From Zeugodacus cucurbitae (taxonomy: Eukaryota > Arthropoda > Insecta > Diptera > Tephritidae), in the NCBI RefSeq assembly GCF_028554725.1, contig NC_071667.1, positions 8,291,501 through 8,355,500 on the forward strand: a stretch of DNA of 64,000 nt, given 5' to 3'. The notes under the pieces are model-generated. The model saw only the letters and a program-made list of their open reading frames with translations. It did not search any database and had not been told where the DNA came from. Shown in pieces: positions 37,627 through 51,767 of the stretch (the first letter of the stretch is position 1; each line of letters begins with the position of its first letter). The position numbers were made by a program, and so were the translations under genes.

Positions 37627-40600
37627 AGAAAAAAGAAGACAATTCGCAGGTGATAACCAATCGTGAGTTTCGGAAATAAATAGCAATAGCATTCAAATTG
37701 AATTTTATTCGTAAAGATGTTAATTTTCCGCAAAATTATGTACACATTTTACACGTACACAAATGTATTTACAAACATACATATGTAAATATAATGTACA
37801 CTGTATGTACTGCGTCCATATTAAACAATGACACATTTGTTGGCTGGTATTTACATGGTTTGAGTAACGGCAATAAATAACATGTAACGAACAAAACTTG
37901 GCAAGGAACATAAGTTAATGAAATTAAGAAAGGCATTAAAAACATTTTGAACGTATAAAAAACTGATAAACTTTGCATTTTCTGGCTATGCGCACTCATA
38001 GCGCGGAACAAAGAAAAAGAGAGCACAAATGAAGAGCATTACTTAACTTATGCATTGAAAATGTTTGGATTAAAAACATGAAATTAATAGAAAAAATGCG
38101 CAAATATACATATATTATTTTACAAAACCATACTACAACAACACTTTTTACAATGAAATGGCAATTGATTGTCAATTTGACTTGTTACATTTACAAATTA
38201 ATGGTGTTGGGAAGCTGCATGTTTTGCAAGTATGCGTTGCAAACCACATTCAAAAAATATTTCATCTATCGCAATATTACATATATTATATTATGATTAT
38301 ATGCGCGTAATGTATTTGTTAAACAATTTTTTATCATATTTTTGGTGCCTTATTATGATCTGGAGTACACATTTTATTTCAGAAAGCTTAGAAAGGTCAG
38401 GACAATTATCGCTGGTACGTCACGAGCTAATTAACAAAAAATTACCGATAAACTGTCATACTGAACCGCTTTTACTACACTATATACTAAGATTAATCAC
38501 TTAATTAAATAAAATGCTATTGATTAACTGCAAATAATATTCGAAAATAGGTTTACAAATTATATAAACGGATAGTTTTGCAATATGTAGAGTGTTCCCA
38601 TACATATGTATGCACACGCACATAGAAGGTAATATGTCAACAAAGTGGTAAAAAATAGATATGTATATATAAAACATTTTTATAAAAAGTTAAAATAAAT
38701 ATTACAACTCAATTATGGGAGTTCATATGAATTTATTGAATTGTTCAGCAAGTGTCAGCTTGCTTTTTATGTGGAAAAGTTTAATTTTACGTTCAATAAT
38801 TACATTCTTTGAAGAATCTATGTAATCTCTGTTGAATTTCATTTTTTGTCTAAGCAACTTTACTGATACTTTTTCGCGCTAAATTTTGGCGTAACGATTA
38901 TACTTTTTGAAAACAAGCCGTTACTGTAAACTAAAGGTCCATGAGCTCTAATTGTTTATTTCACTATATTTGTGACGTTTAACGTCAATTAATTGTGTAT
39001 TTTTCTGTGTATTGCTTTCTAATGCTATATGTATCTGCACACAACACTAATTAAAGTTAAATGTGCGTAAATCTTACAAATTATGGATTTGTTTATATGT
39101 TTTATTTTTATGTGAACGATCTTTTATAGTTTATTTTTTTTTTAATATTTTTTATATATTATTTTTACTGTTGAACCTTTGTTTTTATTGTTAAATATGT
39201 ATGCATGAGAATGTTTGTATAATTGTGATATTGATGAACTGTTAACACTAAAACAAGTAAAATTGAAACATTCTATATACTACTTTTACTGCACTAAATA
39301 CTACAAATATTTGAATTTCATTTTGTTTTTTTTTTGTCTTGTGCTTCTCTCTGCGTGTTAAATTGAACATTTTGTTTTTCGTTTCTTAAACATTGCTAAA
39401 TCTAATCAATTTGCAACTATTGCATGTATTTGTTGATATTTTTAATACTTTTTTTTAATTTTTGCTTAAGCTTAATGCACTTATCTTTATCTTTATAGAA
39501 CATGCTTTCGAGTTTTGTATAATTTCATTATTTTAATACTCATTTCCTCATAAGTTTTAGCAAACATTTTGCCAATCGCGAGTTTTCACAGTTTTTGTGG
39601 TTCAAATGGAAGTTTCGAAAATGAAGCAGCGTAGTGCAATTTATGGAATTACCGAAATTAAAGTATTTTCATATCAACAATAAAATTGAGCACACGACTC
39701 ATATGTATGTTCATATAGATGGAGACTTTATAAATTTCAACAAAATTAGACTTAATTACTATTTTTTTATAATTAGTATTAATAAACTTATTGGCATTTT
39801 TGAATATTTTTAAGAAAATATCATTTACGCAAATATATTACAATACTCATTGGGAGTCAAGCACGCGAAGACTTGAGCAGTAGATCATAAAAACTATTAT
39901 TTACGAAATATATACAAGCAGTGTAAGCGGAAAAGCTTTAAAAATTTTAAATCATATATATAAACGTATTATTAAAACATAATTAAAACTTACAACACAT
40001 TTAACGATTAGCTATAAAATAAATAGCAGCGGTTTTTACAAAAGCAAGAGCAGCTGAAAAGTGTGATTCAACCAATAGAGGTAAGGAAACAAGGTATAGT
40101 CAGAAAATCGATACTCTACAAAAAATATTATAAATAAAAATATTATATCATATAACAGAGCACAATTTGTGGGCTGTAAGGGCTCTCCAAACTAAATTTT
40201 GTTGTTTTAGCCTTTAATTCAACATTTTCATATATTTTGCTATTTAAATCTAAGGGAGTTGGAAAACGTAGTTCCTTTTGTTTTCCGATATGGATTATAT
40301 AAAGATATGAGTTCAGTCGGATTAGACTAACTAAGAAAATACTTTATGGTAAAATAATTCTACGATATGAAAAAATACGGTTGGAGTCGGTTACACTTAT
40401 TTAGACTTTAGTTCAGAGACAATACATTGAAAATAACCTAAAACAGTTAAAAGTTACCAATTAAAGCTACTCCATAATAATTTCTCAGTTTTTTCGTGCT
40501 AGAGTAAACTTGACTCGAATTTACAAAATAACAACAAATACATTTGAATTAGTAATTTTCTTGATTTGAGCTCAAATTCAGTACAAAAAATGGCGAAAAA

Positions 40601-40985
40601 TCTCAAATAACTTCTCTCTATTACTTCAATCAGCTTTTTTAAATTGTCTCCATATGTTTTTTGAAATAAATAGAAGATCGTATTAGTTACATGAACACCT
40701 TACGGAGAAATGACTAGCTACGTAGAAAACAATAAAAGCAAAAATATTATGTAATTCAAATAATAATTAAAAAATAAAATAAAATAAATGAAAATAACAA
40801 ATATTTAAGCCTCATTGCGACAGAAAAGTAATTTAAAGTAAATAAATACATAACTGAAATTTACTAAATAATTCAAATAATACCGTTTTCCAACAGAATT
40901 GACAGAAAAGGAAGTCAATTAATGAATAAATAGAGATAGATAGATACAATTAAACCACACAAGCTGAGAAAACTCCCATTACCCG
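37627..40985. other. Non-coding AT-rich stretch, possibly the last Efa6 intron
   Basis: No gene, RNA or mobile-element ends are seen. If the 37540-37582 exon is used, this is the terminal Efa6 intron (37583-41016). Otherwise it is 3' UTR and spacer. Open frames such as 38078-38296 and 38232-38504 are AT-rich and not credible. Confidence 0.45.
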
Positions 40986-43900
40986 TCAGCCAATATCTTG
41001 TTGTTGATAATTATACCTGTTAGTAGTTTGCTGTTGTTGCGGCTGTGCCTGTTGTTGTGCTGTTGGTGACTGTGCAGTTGGTTGTTGTAATTGTAATTGT
41101 TGCGGATACGCTGGTGGCGGCTGTTGTTGCCGCCCACCAATCACAGCTCCTCCGACACCGCCAACTCCACTCGTTGCGAATGTATCTAATTCTTCGTTGT
41201 TCGTTAATTGTTGTTGTTGTACTGCATCCAATTGCTGTTGATCGGAAAGTAGTTTAGCAGCTAAAATTGACACATAAGCTCGATAGCGGCGTATCTGTTA
41301 AACAAACGGATGGTTTTAAGAAAGTTTGTAGAAATCAAAATTAAAGATTTCTTTCACTTCGTGTTACCTCATATTGCAAATAACTCTCTTTTTCTTTGTA
41401 ATTTTGTAGTGGCAGTCCTTTGTTCGGTACAGGTCCCTTCTTATGTTCAGCGAGGGCAGCCTCTAATTGCGCTAATTGCTGCTCATGCGATTCTAATTGC
41501 TCTTTCTACAGGAGAGAGGGAAGTGGAGACAAATAAAAATATAGTATGTTCATAATTTAATATTTCAACTATAATAAATATTTTTAGAATATGCACACAC
41601 CATCAAATATTTGGTATGCGTGCTAGGCAGCAGTGGACGTTGAAAACGTTTCTGGCTGCCCACACCACCCTCCAGCGGTGGCGCTGAGTATGCGGCACAA
41701 ACAAAATTTATCGTCTCCACCCACGATTGCAACTCTTTGGAATCACTGGTCTGGAATAAATACTCAGCCTGATCGGCGGTTTGCAAACGGAAAACATGCT
41801 GTTTCTTCGTATAATCGGTGGCCTTCGTGGCCAGCGCATGATGGATGCGTATCGCATTGTGTAGATTATCGGACATCTGCAAAACGAAATAAATAGAAAA
41901 TATTTCAGTTAAATCGTAAAATTAAAATAATTTAACAACTTCTCACCTGACTCTTGCGGAAGCCGTGCTCGTCTTTGTGTAGAAAGAGCACTAGATCACG
42001 CAGCGTGCAGTAAAACATTTTCCAGGAACGTTTACCGAATGGTGCTAAAGCAAACATAAATGATGTAAATATGTATAATGATATATTCAAACATATATTT
42101 TAATATGTTTAAGCTCTAAAGTCTTCGCACTCACTTTTCTTGTAGTTGGCATCGTAACAGCACTTGCGCATTACATAGCCCTTCTTGTATTCTATCGCCG
42201 TCGACGATTCCGGTATATCTAAGAAAGGATTTTGACCGATGAGGCTGTTGCTTGTGCTATTGCCGACATTATTGTCTCCGCGTTGCTTTTGCAATTCTGT
42301 GGCATCGTCATCGCTAATTAAAAAATATATATTAATATGAATAGAATGAATAACAAGTCTAGTGTCCTTACAGCGCCCATTCAAGCGGTTGTGTTTTAAT
42401 GGCCTGATATAAACACTTCAATACATCTTTGGGGAAATTTTCACCGTCGTTGAGCTCGGCTAGATTTTCAATGAACTCCGCGCACGTCATCTTCCGTCCG
42501 ATATTCTGGCCATGCAAATCGGTGTTTAGCAGCATAATGGCGCAAGTTAACGTGTGCACAGCGTCTATTTGCAAATGAAAAACCGGAAGTTGGTGAAAAT
42601 AATATTTCAGTAATTTGTGAAATTACTTAAAAAACCTACTTTTAATCCGAACTTCAGAAAACTCGATTTCTGTACCTCTCTTTGGAGGTCAAACTCACAT
42701 AACTAATTAATTACAAAAAAACGACAAAACATAAATAACACCCACCTTGTGAATTGAAGGTGCCTGGATTACAGTCTAAAAAGCGTTTAGAAAAATGCAC
42801 CAGCACACGTTCACGCTCCTGCGTCTCACCCGACAGTGAGAATTGTTGCAGAAATTCACGCAGCGATTGATCAAGCGTTTTCTTTTCGAATGTAAAATAC
42901 TTTAGGTATTCATCGGCGACAGCACGGCTGAAGTCGTTGCTAGAATTACAACAAAAAATATTAAATTTATACGACATAGATTTATAAATAATTTGTTGCT
43001 CACTTTTTACTGAGATGACGCGACACGTCGCTCTTCTTGAAACCATCCAGAGAGTACAGTCTTTTGGCCAGCCGTATTGCTGACGGCATATCCACGGCCT
43101 TTGGTGAGTAATGGTAGGAATGTAGCGACTCCACATCGCTGCCATCATCGGAAACGGGTGGCGATGAGTCACGCCCCGTACCGCTGCCATCACCGCACCC
43201 CGCCGACAATGCGCTATTTAATGGCTCCTCCGTTAACGTAGCCAGCTCATCCTCAGAATTTTTCAGTTCCGAATAGGCCGCACGTGCCGAGGCACTATTA
43301 CTATTATCGATGCCACGCACCTGTATCACTAGTTTATGCTGTTCGGAGTTTCCTTGTTGACCACCACCAACTTTCTGTTGTTGTTGTTGCTGCTGTTGCA
43401 GTTGCAGTTGCTGTTGGTGTAGCGCTTGTGCTTGCAGTTGCAATTGCTGATTTTGCTGCTGCTTTTGTCGCGTTGCCGCCGTATCTGATACGAGTATCGT
43501 TGAATCGGAATCGCTGGGATCGCTAAGTACCATGCCGCCTGCAAGATCGCGAGAGCTCAATAAATTATCATCGTCCTGATAGTCGGGACTTGAAATATTC
43601 GAGATGGCTTCGGAGACGCTATGATCGTAACCGGCACCACCTGCTAAACTATTATTACCACCACCATTACCACCACTACCATTACCGTTACCACTACCAG
43701 TAGGACAATGTAACAAACCCGTTTGTAAAGCTGTTGTGGCCGTTGTTGCACTGGTGCCGCCGCTGGTGCCCCCATTACCGGCATTTGCTGTCAGCTGTAG
43801 TTGTTGTTGCTGCTGCTGCTGTTGATGATGCCCGCCATTGTTGTTGCTATTCAATGCATAAGCGCCACCAATACCCAACGCACCCTTCGAACCGGATGAT

Positions 43901-46900
43901 GACATCACCGAACTGGATACAGATGTTGGTGAGGCGGGACTACCAGCTGAATGCTGGGGCGATGAACTTATTGAACTCGAATGCGAGTGTGAGTGGGAGT
44001 GCGAATGTGAGTGGGAATGCGAATTCGGTGATGAATTGTTGTGGCCGCCACCGCCGCCATAGTGTGTACTCGAATACTGTTGTTGCTGTTGCTGCAGTTG
44101 TTGCTGCTGCTGTAATTGTTGTATTTGGTGTGGCGCCAGCGGTGCGTTATAAGTCCAAACAATGCGATCGCGATTGGAACCCTTTTCATTGAAACGCCGA
44201 GTATACGAGAGAGAGAGAGAGAGAGAGAGGGAGAAAATTTAAAATATTTATTAGTAAATGATTTTATAAGTGTCTAATAATAATATTCAACTTGGGCTCT
44301 GCTACCTATTCTAATATAAGCACTAACTAAATTGGTAACTATAATTAGCCGGCAATAATTGATGGTTTTACTGTTATCTCTTCTTCTTTTGTACAATATT
44401 TACAAACAAAAATTTATTTCAAAATATAGTTGTTTGAAGTTTTTACTGAAATATTGATTGTTTTGCTTTTCTATAGGAATGTACATTTGTATTTATATTT
44501 ATCTTTTTTCATATTTATCTATAAATCGATATTATTAATTAATATTTTATAAATTTGATGTAAAAAACGATATTATTATTTTCCCATACGCAAAAGAAGC
44601 TAACAAAATAAAAAATAAAAATAATAAAGATAAAAAATATATTTTTATAAATAATATGGTATTCCATATGATCACAAAATTTAAAATTATTTAATAAGTA
44701 AGAAATTAATGCACTTAAAAATAAATAAATTGAAAAATACTAATTTTAATTTTTTTTTAATTATATCTCTATATTATACAATAAGGTTTTCAAATAATAT
44801 ATATTATATCTTTAAAAGAAAAAGATATAATTAAGCTCTTCAATTGCATACAATAATTCTATCGGTATTTAAAATTACATACGAACAAAAAAAAAAACAA
44901 AAAGCTTTTTTCTAACTACAAATTGTTTTATCAATAAATTTAAAAAAAATTCAATAATTCAATTCAATTTTTTTTGTAATTGGCAAAAACCAACACTAAA
45001 CATACATAATCTTATATAAAAAACATAGACAACACAGTTAATGCATGCAGCATGATTTTTTTAAGCAAATTTTAAGCAACTGCTACTACATGGATAGTTA
45101 TTAATTGAACTTTAGCTACTTTGCGCTACAACTAAATTTGCATGTATGTATGTAACACGCTCCACCTTTTTATTAGCATATTTAGATGTTGAATTGTTTG
45201 TGGGTATTGTTGTTATTGCTGTTTTTATTATTGTCATAGTGCATGCAGTTGTCGTTGTAGTTGTAGTATTAATAGTTGTTGGTGTTGTTGTTGCATAAGC
45301 AGCACACGCTGTCATATTAGTAGTGATCATATGCGAGTTATTAGTGGCAATATCATTTGTTGTTGGAGTATTATTATTGAAATTATTGGAATTATTATTA
45401 TTTTTAGTGTGACAACAACCACTTTCTTCGCCTGCTGGCGTTGCTGCCGCGGCTGACGCATCCAAAACAATTCGTGGCACGCTCATACGCACTTTACGCC
45501 GTCGCCTATTGAATATATCGCGTTGGCTGAGTAGCGTCGACTCTGGTGAGGATGGCAGGAGTGTTGGCGAGGATGAGGGCGATGAAGAAGCAGTCGTCGC
45601 TGCGGTTGCCGCCGCTTCTGCCGCTGTAGCAGCATTTAGTAGAGCTGTTTTTAATGCCGCCGACGACGATGATGTTGATGATGATGACGGCGATGATGTG
45701 GATGCTGCAGAGGCGCAAGCAGAGCCAGATGATGATGACCGAGATGTGGCGAGTGGTGAAAATGTTGGAGCGCGTTTTGTTGCTGTTTTCTTTGTAGCTT
45801 TGTTTAGTTGTTTAGTTAAGGTGGAAGTACTAGTAGATGGCTAGAAGATACACATACATATACACAGAAAGACAATAACAAAAGAAAACATAATACCGAA
45901 ACCACGACGTATGAAATAACGTATAAAACACACAAGGTAAGAGGGAATAAAGAATTATATGTGTATTGTAATGTGTGCATGTATGTTGTTTAAGATTGTT
46001 TTTGTTTACATTTGAAATTTTTTTTTTATTACAAAATTAAGGCAATTATGTTTTGAAGATAGTGGAAAAGAGGAAAAGAAATAAAAAAGACATAACAATG
46101 TTAGAGAGTGGCATAGACAAAGTGTAGAAATATTAGTTAGTAATAATAAAAGTATTAGAACAAGAGTTTTAACAGCAGTTTAACAGTTCAACAGCAAGAA
46201 ATTTAAGTTGTAAAATTTTACTATAATTATAGTTGTTATGAAAACTAAAAAATTTAATGCAATGATTACTTATAAACAATAAAAACGTAATTTCCCAATA
46301 AATAAAGTTCTACAAAAGAAAAACTTTTAGTGGGTTCATTTTGCACAATTTGTTACGAGTTGCTCGAATGTGACAAACTACCAATACAATAATAAAAAAG
46401 TTAATAATTTTGCAGGCAATAATTTTAACAAACCGATCATGTACGCACAACAGTGAGATTAATTAAATAATTTCGCTAAATGAGGTTTTTTATCAACAAG
46501 CATTCAGATAAGAGAAATTTGCTAAGTACTATTCAAAAGAATCAATTGTAAAACTTTCAATATTAATAAATAAAATAAGACTTAATGTAAAAATACGCTT
46601 AGAAACTAGATCTTATTTAAATAATTTAAATATTAAATATATTTTAATTTCAAATTTCGAAAGTACGTACGTTACAAAAATTTACCATAAACTTTAAATA
46701 TCGCATATTCATATATATACATATGTATTCGTATAAGCAAGTTTCAAGTTTTTCATAATGTGTATATATAAATTAAGTAGATCAATATTCACTTATTTTG
46801 GCAATTTTCACTCAAATTAATAATTTCGAAAAATTTGTCTGATTTTTACCAAATATTATTACATATTTTATAAACATTATGTATGTAAGTGTACAATTAC

Positions 46901-49900
46901 AATAGAATAATATAGTAATATCATTTATTCTCACTTTCCTATAATTTTAAATGCCCAAATTTCTCCACGTCATAAATATTTTCCATTTATTTTTAGCACA
47001 TTTTCTATTATTATTAATACCACGCCCACAACTTACCTGCGAATCTTCCGAGTCATGCCTCGTGTCGAGCAATGTATTCAGCGAACTATTCACATCCTCA
47101 TCAATATCGATCGGAATCACGGCAGCCATGCCTTCACGCTGCACCTGCTGTAAGTGATCTTCGGATTTACTGGTACGGAAACCAGCCGAATCACATGTAC
47201 GTACGACGCCGTTGTGTCGCCGCACCACACCATCGTGCACAACAACACCGCCACCACCACCTACCGCACCCAGACTCGTTGGTTCTGGGCTGGTGGGCAC
47301 TGAATTCGCCGTGTCCTTATCAATTAGTGGCGTAGACAGCGAAATCGGTGAGGTGGGCACGGAGAATGACGTTTCATCGGGTGAGGTGTTTATGCCAGCT
47401 AAGCCGTCGCTTTTCACCGTCGCCGATGAAGAACTCGAGCCACCAGAACCACGTTGCTGCTGTCTTTTTTGTTGATGATGATGATGATAGCCACCGGCGT
47501 AATGTTGATTCGCACAATCGACTGAATCGCCGACGCCACCTCTAGCGCGCACCACACTTTGTGCGTGTTTGTAGTGTGCAGCGGCGGCCTTTTGCTTAAG
47601 TGCGCGCAAACGTTGCTTCGCCGATGCCGACGTCAGTGAGTTCGATGAGTAGTCTTCGTCTTCGGCACCGCAACCGTCTTCATCTTCGGCATCGAAATCT
47701 TCACCCTCGACATCGTCGTCCTCGTCATCGCCATAGTTCGTTACTAGACACTGACGATCGCTGGCATCATCATCGCCACACACATCGCCCACGCCAACGC
47801 CCCCGCTATTATATGTTTCGATGTTGGTAATGTCGTAGTGCGTCTGATCCTCCTCGTTTTCCTCCATGTCGGCGACCTCATCATGCTCGTAACTGCTGCG
47901 CTGTTGATAATGACTGTACTGATGTCGCCGTGTAGAATGGTGTTGATGTTGCTGATATCGTTGTCTGCGATTATTGTCACCGCCGGCTTCTTCGTCGTCA
48001 CGCTCTAACTCTTCGCACAATAACAGCGTGTCGTCTTTGCGTGGATCACTGTTAACCACGCCCACACCACCTGCGCCACCGCCACCACCACTGTTGCTAT
48101 TATTGTAACTGTTATTAATACTATCCAACTGTTGTTGCAGTAAATGGTGGTGAGGTTGTTGATGTCTTCGCTTGCCACGATCTTTGTGGTGGTGAGCCGA
48201 CTCGGAACTGGCCGTATGAGTGGGTGAGTCCACCGATGATGACGATGTGGGTGATGATTCGCCGGAGGCACGAGGCGCCAAAGCGCCGTTAGCGCGCGCA
48301 GCCACGACCGCACGTTGTGGTGAGTCACGCAAACTATCAATCTGTATGGAAACACATTTGAATAGAAATTATAAAACCACTAAATAGACTAGCTTTAATT
48401 ACACACCTTTTTTGCGTGTCCTGGCAGTAGGTTACTACTTTGCGATGTCCTCGATAGATTTAGTATCAGTTCACCAGTCATCATGTATGCCTCAAAGCGT
48501 GGCGCCTTCGCTGGCTGCGGCGGCGCCGAATTCGGCTCAGCGTCACGTTCCTTTTGCTGCAATGCCGCCTGTTGCTGTTGCTGCTGCGTGAAACGTGTGC
48601 TACCGCCGCTATAACTATTAGAGTGCTGCAAATGCGCACCACCAACACTCACACAACCACCAGTGACCGGAGCTGTCGGTGCAATTGTTGGCGCGTTACC
48701 GTTGGTGGCAGCCGTGCCAGCCTTGGTTGGAATTTGTGATGGTCGCGGTCGCTTATGCTGTGGCGAATGTTGTACGGGTGGCTTTTGTGGCGCCTTCAGT
48801 GCCGTTGGAATACGTGATGGTCGTGATGTGGGTGATGTACAGGTGGCGCCACCTGCACCACCACCACTCGTCACTGAAGTGTTTAGATCTCCAAATTGTA
48901 GCTGTGCTGATGAAGCGGAAGAGCTGCGACTGTGATTGCCTTGTTGTTGTTGTTGGCTGGTCAGCGCAGGCGTTGGCAGCGAACCCTGACGGTGTGGCAA
49001 GTGTGTGGGCGATTTGGCGTAGCGTATCGCAGGCGAAGACGATGAATTGGAGTTGCTGTTGTGCGGCGGTTCGTAAGAGTCCTGCAGCGACAACGACCGA
49101 TGATGAGTTGTGGGCGATCGACAGCTTGATGCTTTGTAATCGTAAATATGCGGAGATGGTTCGATGTCTTCGTAATGGGGATTCTTCGTATTGGCTAGTT
49201 GCTCTTTGAGTCGCGCCTTCAGTTTGGGATCTGCGATACGAGAAGTGATGAGTTTTAAAGAAAGTTTTGAATACAGACGAGTGAAGTTGACAAATAAAAA
49301 CTTACCGCGACGCAACTCTAACGTGACCGAGTCATCGGATAGTCGTAAGCACTTCAGAACTGTTGGAAAGTATAAAATTATATATTTTAATATTCCTCAA
49401 AGAATTATAATCAAAAAATTTATATTTCTAAACAAATTTAAAAATTATTATATTTAAAAAATTTATTATTATATAAATTATTTTATCTATACTACTATTA
49501 TAAAGAGGAAAGATTTGTATGTATGTTTGTAATAAACTCAAAAACTACTTTGCCGATTCACCATTTGAAAGCTCCATTCACCCTGAGTAACATAGGCTAT
49601 ATTTTATTATTTTTTTGCAAGAATCTCCACATTCTGGAAATAGTTCTCAGGTGAGGGTATCAAAAAAACTCCGTGATGGAGAATCTTATTCTGAAACTGA
49701 AAATCGTCTTCCAAGTCATTCTCTTCGCATCGCAATCGCTTGCCAGAGAGTCGAGTAAAGAGCGCTCGCAGCTGCTTGCTGAACAAAATTTAAAAACATC
49801 CCAAGTACGCGCTTAAGAGTCGAGTACGGAGCGTGTACAGCTGCTTGAAGAACAAAATATTAGAAATATACAAGCTCCCACTAGGGCGTCGAACTCTGAG

Positions 49901-51767
49901 CGTTCCCAACGCCTTCATAATGAGAGAGAAAGACATAAGACACCAAAGACTAAAGGTCGTCATCAAGTTTTAGCTCATTGTAAATAAAATATAATTTCAT
50001 ATTCGAATTTTCCTCATTTTACTTTTTTAAAATGAACCCACGCAAGAAACAGGAAAGTACATACATATGTATATCAATATGTAGAAACTTATAACTTTTG
50101 AAATGTTTGTTTAAACCTTTGCGAAATCGGAGCGGTCTGCTAGTTATTATATAAATTAATAAAATATATTATATATAAATATAAAAATATATTTCTATTT
50201 TAAAAAATAAAATAAATTAAGGAAAAATAACAAAAAAAAAAATATAACAATTCGAAAAATTTTTTAATATAATAATAAATATACAGTAGCGGACAGGGAA
50301 ATCCGGACAGCCATTTTATTTGTATTTAACGGGCGATTGTGACCGAACAGTGTATTTTACTGCCGAAAGGCTTATTCTTTCACAGAAATACGTGTTCGGT
50401 ATACGTTTTAAAGCAACTTTTAGTTTATTTTTTAAGAGTTTAATAATTTATTTTGTGCTTGTGCTTCGCTAAAAATTAAATATGCCGACTTTCAAAAAAA
50501 ATGTCCGAAATGCAAATAAGTAATATGTATTTTGATTTTGGAAAAATAAAAACTGACAAATCGTAAAATAGGTGATACAGTTTACAGATTCAAGATGTCG
50601 GTACAGAAATTTGCGCAAGAACCGATCGTTGAAGGCTTCAAGATGTTGATTTGAACGCTCTTCGGCCCGCCAAAAAACGACTTTGGACCTCAAAAATGCA
50701 TCAAAACCGTATACGATGGGCAAAAGGTCATTAAAATTGGATTCATTTTCATTGGCGAAATGTTATCTTCTCGGATGAATCAAAATTTAACCCTTCTTGT
50801 AGCGACGGCATGTCGTACGTAAGGCAGAGAACTTGTGACTGGTTCAAGGACGAATGTCTTCAATGAATCGGTAAGCAGGGAGGCAGCCGAATGGTCTGGG
50901 GATGCTTTTTTTACCATAGCCTTCCACAACTAGTCCTAATAGATGGAACCGTCATCGGGTTTAAGTACCAAGAGATACTTGATACGAATTTAATACCCTC
51001 AATAGAGAACCATTTTTCATAAGCGGGTGTCCTTATTTTTCAGGATGACTCTGCGCCATGCCAGCGTGCCAAAATTGTAAGTATGAATTTTTTTGTACAT
51101 CTAGAGGTTATTGCTATAATTTAAATTAAAAATTTTATAATTGCCCTTTCATTTTTCTTTCATGTGAAGAATTATTTATCAAAAATCGGGGTTTCGACTT
51201 TATAGTGTTCAGGTAATAGTCCGGATTCCAATTAAATTGAGAACTTTTGGTTTATAATGAAGACTCAGATATCACAGAGGAGACCAAAAACTTTAGCAAA
51301 ATTGCATAGAATGCTCTAAGATGTGTGGTATAACGGTATCGCAGCAGGAACATTACAAAATCTGATAAATTCAATGGAAGAGCGGATAAAATCCGTTATA
51401 AAAAACAAAGGAGGTTCGACAAAATACTAATTATAATGTTTTTGTATCAATTATTCTGCATATATTATTGTTTTAAAGTAAAAAGTTTAAACATTGGACT
51501 AAAAAAATATGAAATAACTATAATTTTTTAGTTGTCCGGATTTCACTGTCCGCTTCTGTATATAAATACGATATAAAAATTACAGAATGTAAAAATACTT
51601 TGATATAAAGAATACAATAAAAAAATTGGTAAAAGAAAAGTAAACTGTTTAAAAGCCACACTAACTAAAATGATAATCATAAAATAATCATTTGACTCAC
51701 CTTCTTTCGTTGTATATCGGTGAACGTCAGTGCCATTTACTTTTAAAATAATATCACCAGCTTCGAC
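40986..51767 (-). CDS. Efa6: Efa6/PSD-type ARF6 guanine nucleotide exchange factor, 5' end outside or unresolved
   Basis: Thirteen exons are in phase: 51701-51767, 49306-49359, 48407-49230, 47037-48341, 45166-45840, 43004-44181, 42746-42939, 42372-42564, 42135-42313, 41947-42044, 41601-41876, 41368-41505 and 40986-41294. They give at least 1829 aa. The first two encode the second half of a PDZ domain (GDIILKVNGTDVHRY, then LRLSDDSVTLELRR); its first half lies further upstream and was not found. Long low-complexity regions with poly-Gln, poly-Asn, His-Ser and Ser/Thr runs follow. The Sec7 domain (about 1340-1500) has the catalytic Glu region LSGETQERE and the EFA6 signature MLLNTDLHGQNIG. Then come a PH domain (about 1545-1680; EYKKGYVMRK...FGKRSWKMFYC) and a coiled coil. 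The family loads GTP on ARF6 at the plasma membrane and also restrains cortical microtubules. The acceptor at 44182 (GAAAAG) is weak. Exon 45166-45840 may be optional, since it is phase 0 at both ends. Confidence 0.9.
43370..43470 (-). repeat. Poly-Gln/Leu-Gln coding repeat in Efa6
   Basis: CAA/CAG-rich codons give runs of Q and LQLQ within the Efa6 low-complexity region. Similar Q runs recur near 43800-43835 and 44075-44130. Length differences between individuals are likely. Confidence 0.7.
44206..44230. repeat. (GA)n microsatellite at the Efa6 exon 6 acceptor
   Basis: On the transcribed strand this is a (CT)n tract that serves as the pyrimidine tract just before the Efa6 exon starting at 44181. 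Confidence 0.75.
44231..45165. other. Efa6 intron, nothing else seen
   Basis: AT-rich intron between the exons at 45166-45840 and 43004-44181. No embedded gene or element end was recognised. Confidence 0.5.
45841..47036. other. Efa6 intron, nothing else seen
   Basis: AT-rich intron between 47037-48341 and 45166-45840, with a clear CTTCTAG acceptor at its 3' end and a GTAAGT donor at 47036. No other feature is supported. Confidence 0.5.
49486..50143 (+). mobile_element. Short Helitron (non-autonomous) in an Efa6 intron
   Basis: The left end TCTATACTACTATTATAAAG matches the 5' terminus seen in many insect Helitrons, which starts with TC. The right end, GCGGTCTGCTAG, finishes in CTAG. The element lies between an A (49485) and a T (50144) without target duplication, as Helitrons do. 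At 658 bp it is too short for the RepHel protein. Plus-strand codons around 49730-49985 read as a charged, repetitive peptide (QLLAEQN, QLLEEQN) broken by stops, probably a remnant of a Helitron N-terminal ORF. It sits between Efa6 exons 1 and 2 of this window. Confidence 0.82.
50284..51558 (+). mobile_element. Degenerate Tc1/mariner-type transposon in an Efa6 intron
   Basis: 26 bp terminal inverted repeats match at 24 of 26 positions (left CAGTAGCGGACAGGGAAATC; right end 51533-51558 inverted) and abut TA dinucleotides, the expected target duplication. The 1.28 kb length suits a single-gene Tc1-like element. Inside, a broken transposase reading on the plus strand is recognisable. Confidence 0.85.
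50590..51430 (+). pseudogene. Broken Tc1-like transposase
   Basis: Short plus-strand blocks show the family pattern: IFSDESKFN (first catalytic Asp), VWGCF, FQDDSAPCQRAK (second Asp) and a C-terminal AAGTLQNLINSMEERI-like end. Several stops and frameshifts separate them and the third catalytic block is not intact, so the enzyme is dead. Confidence 0.75.
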
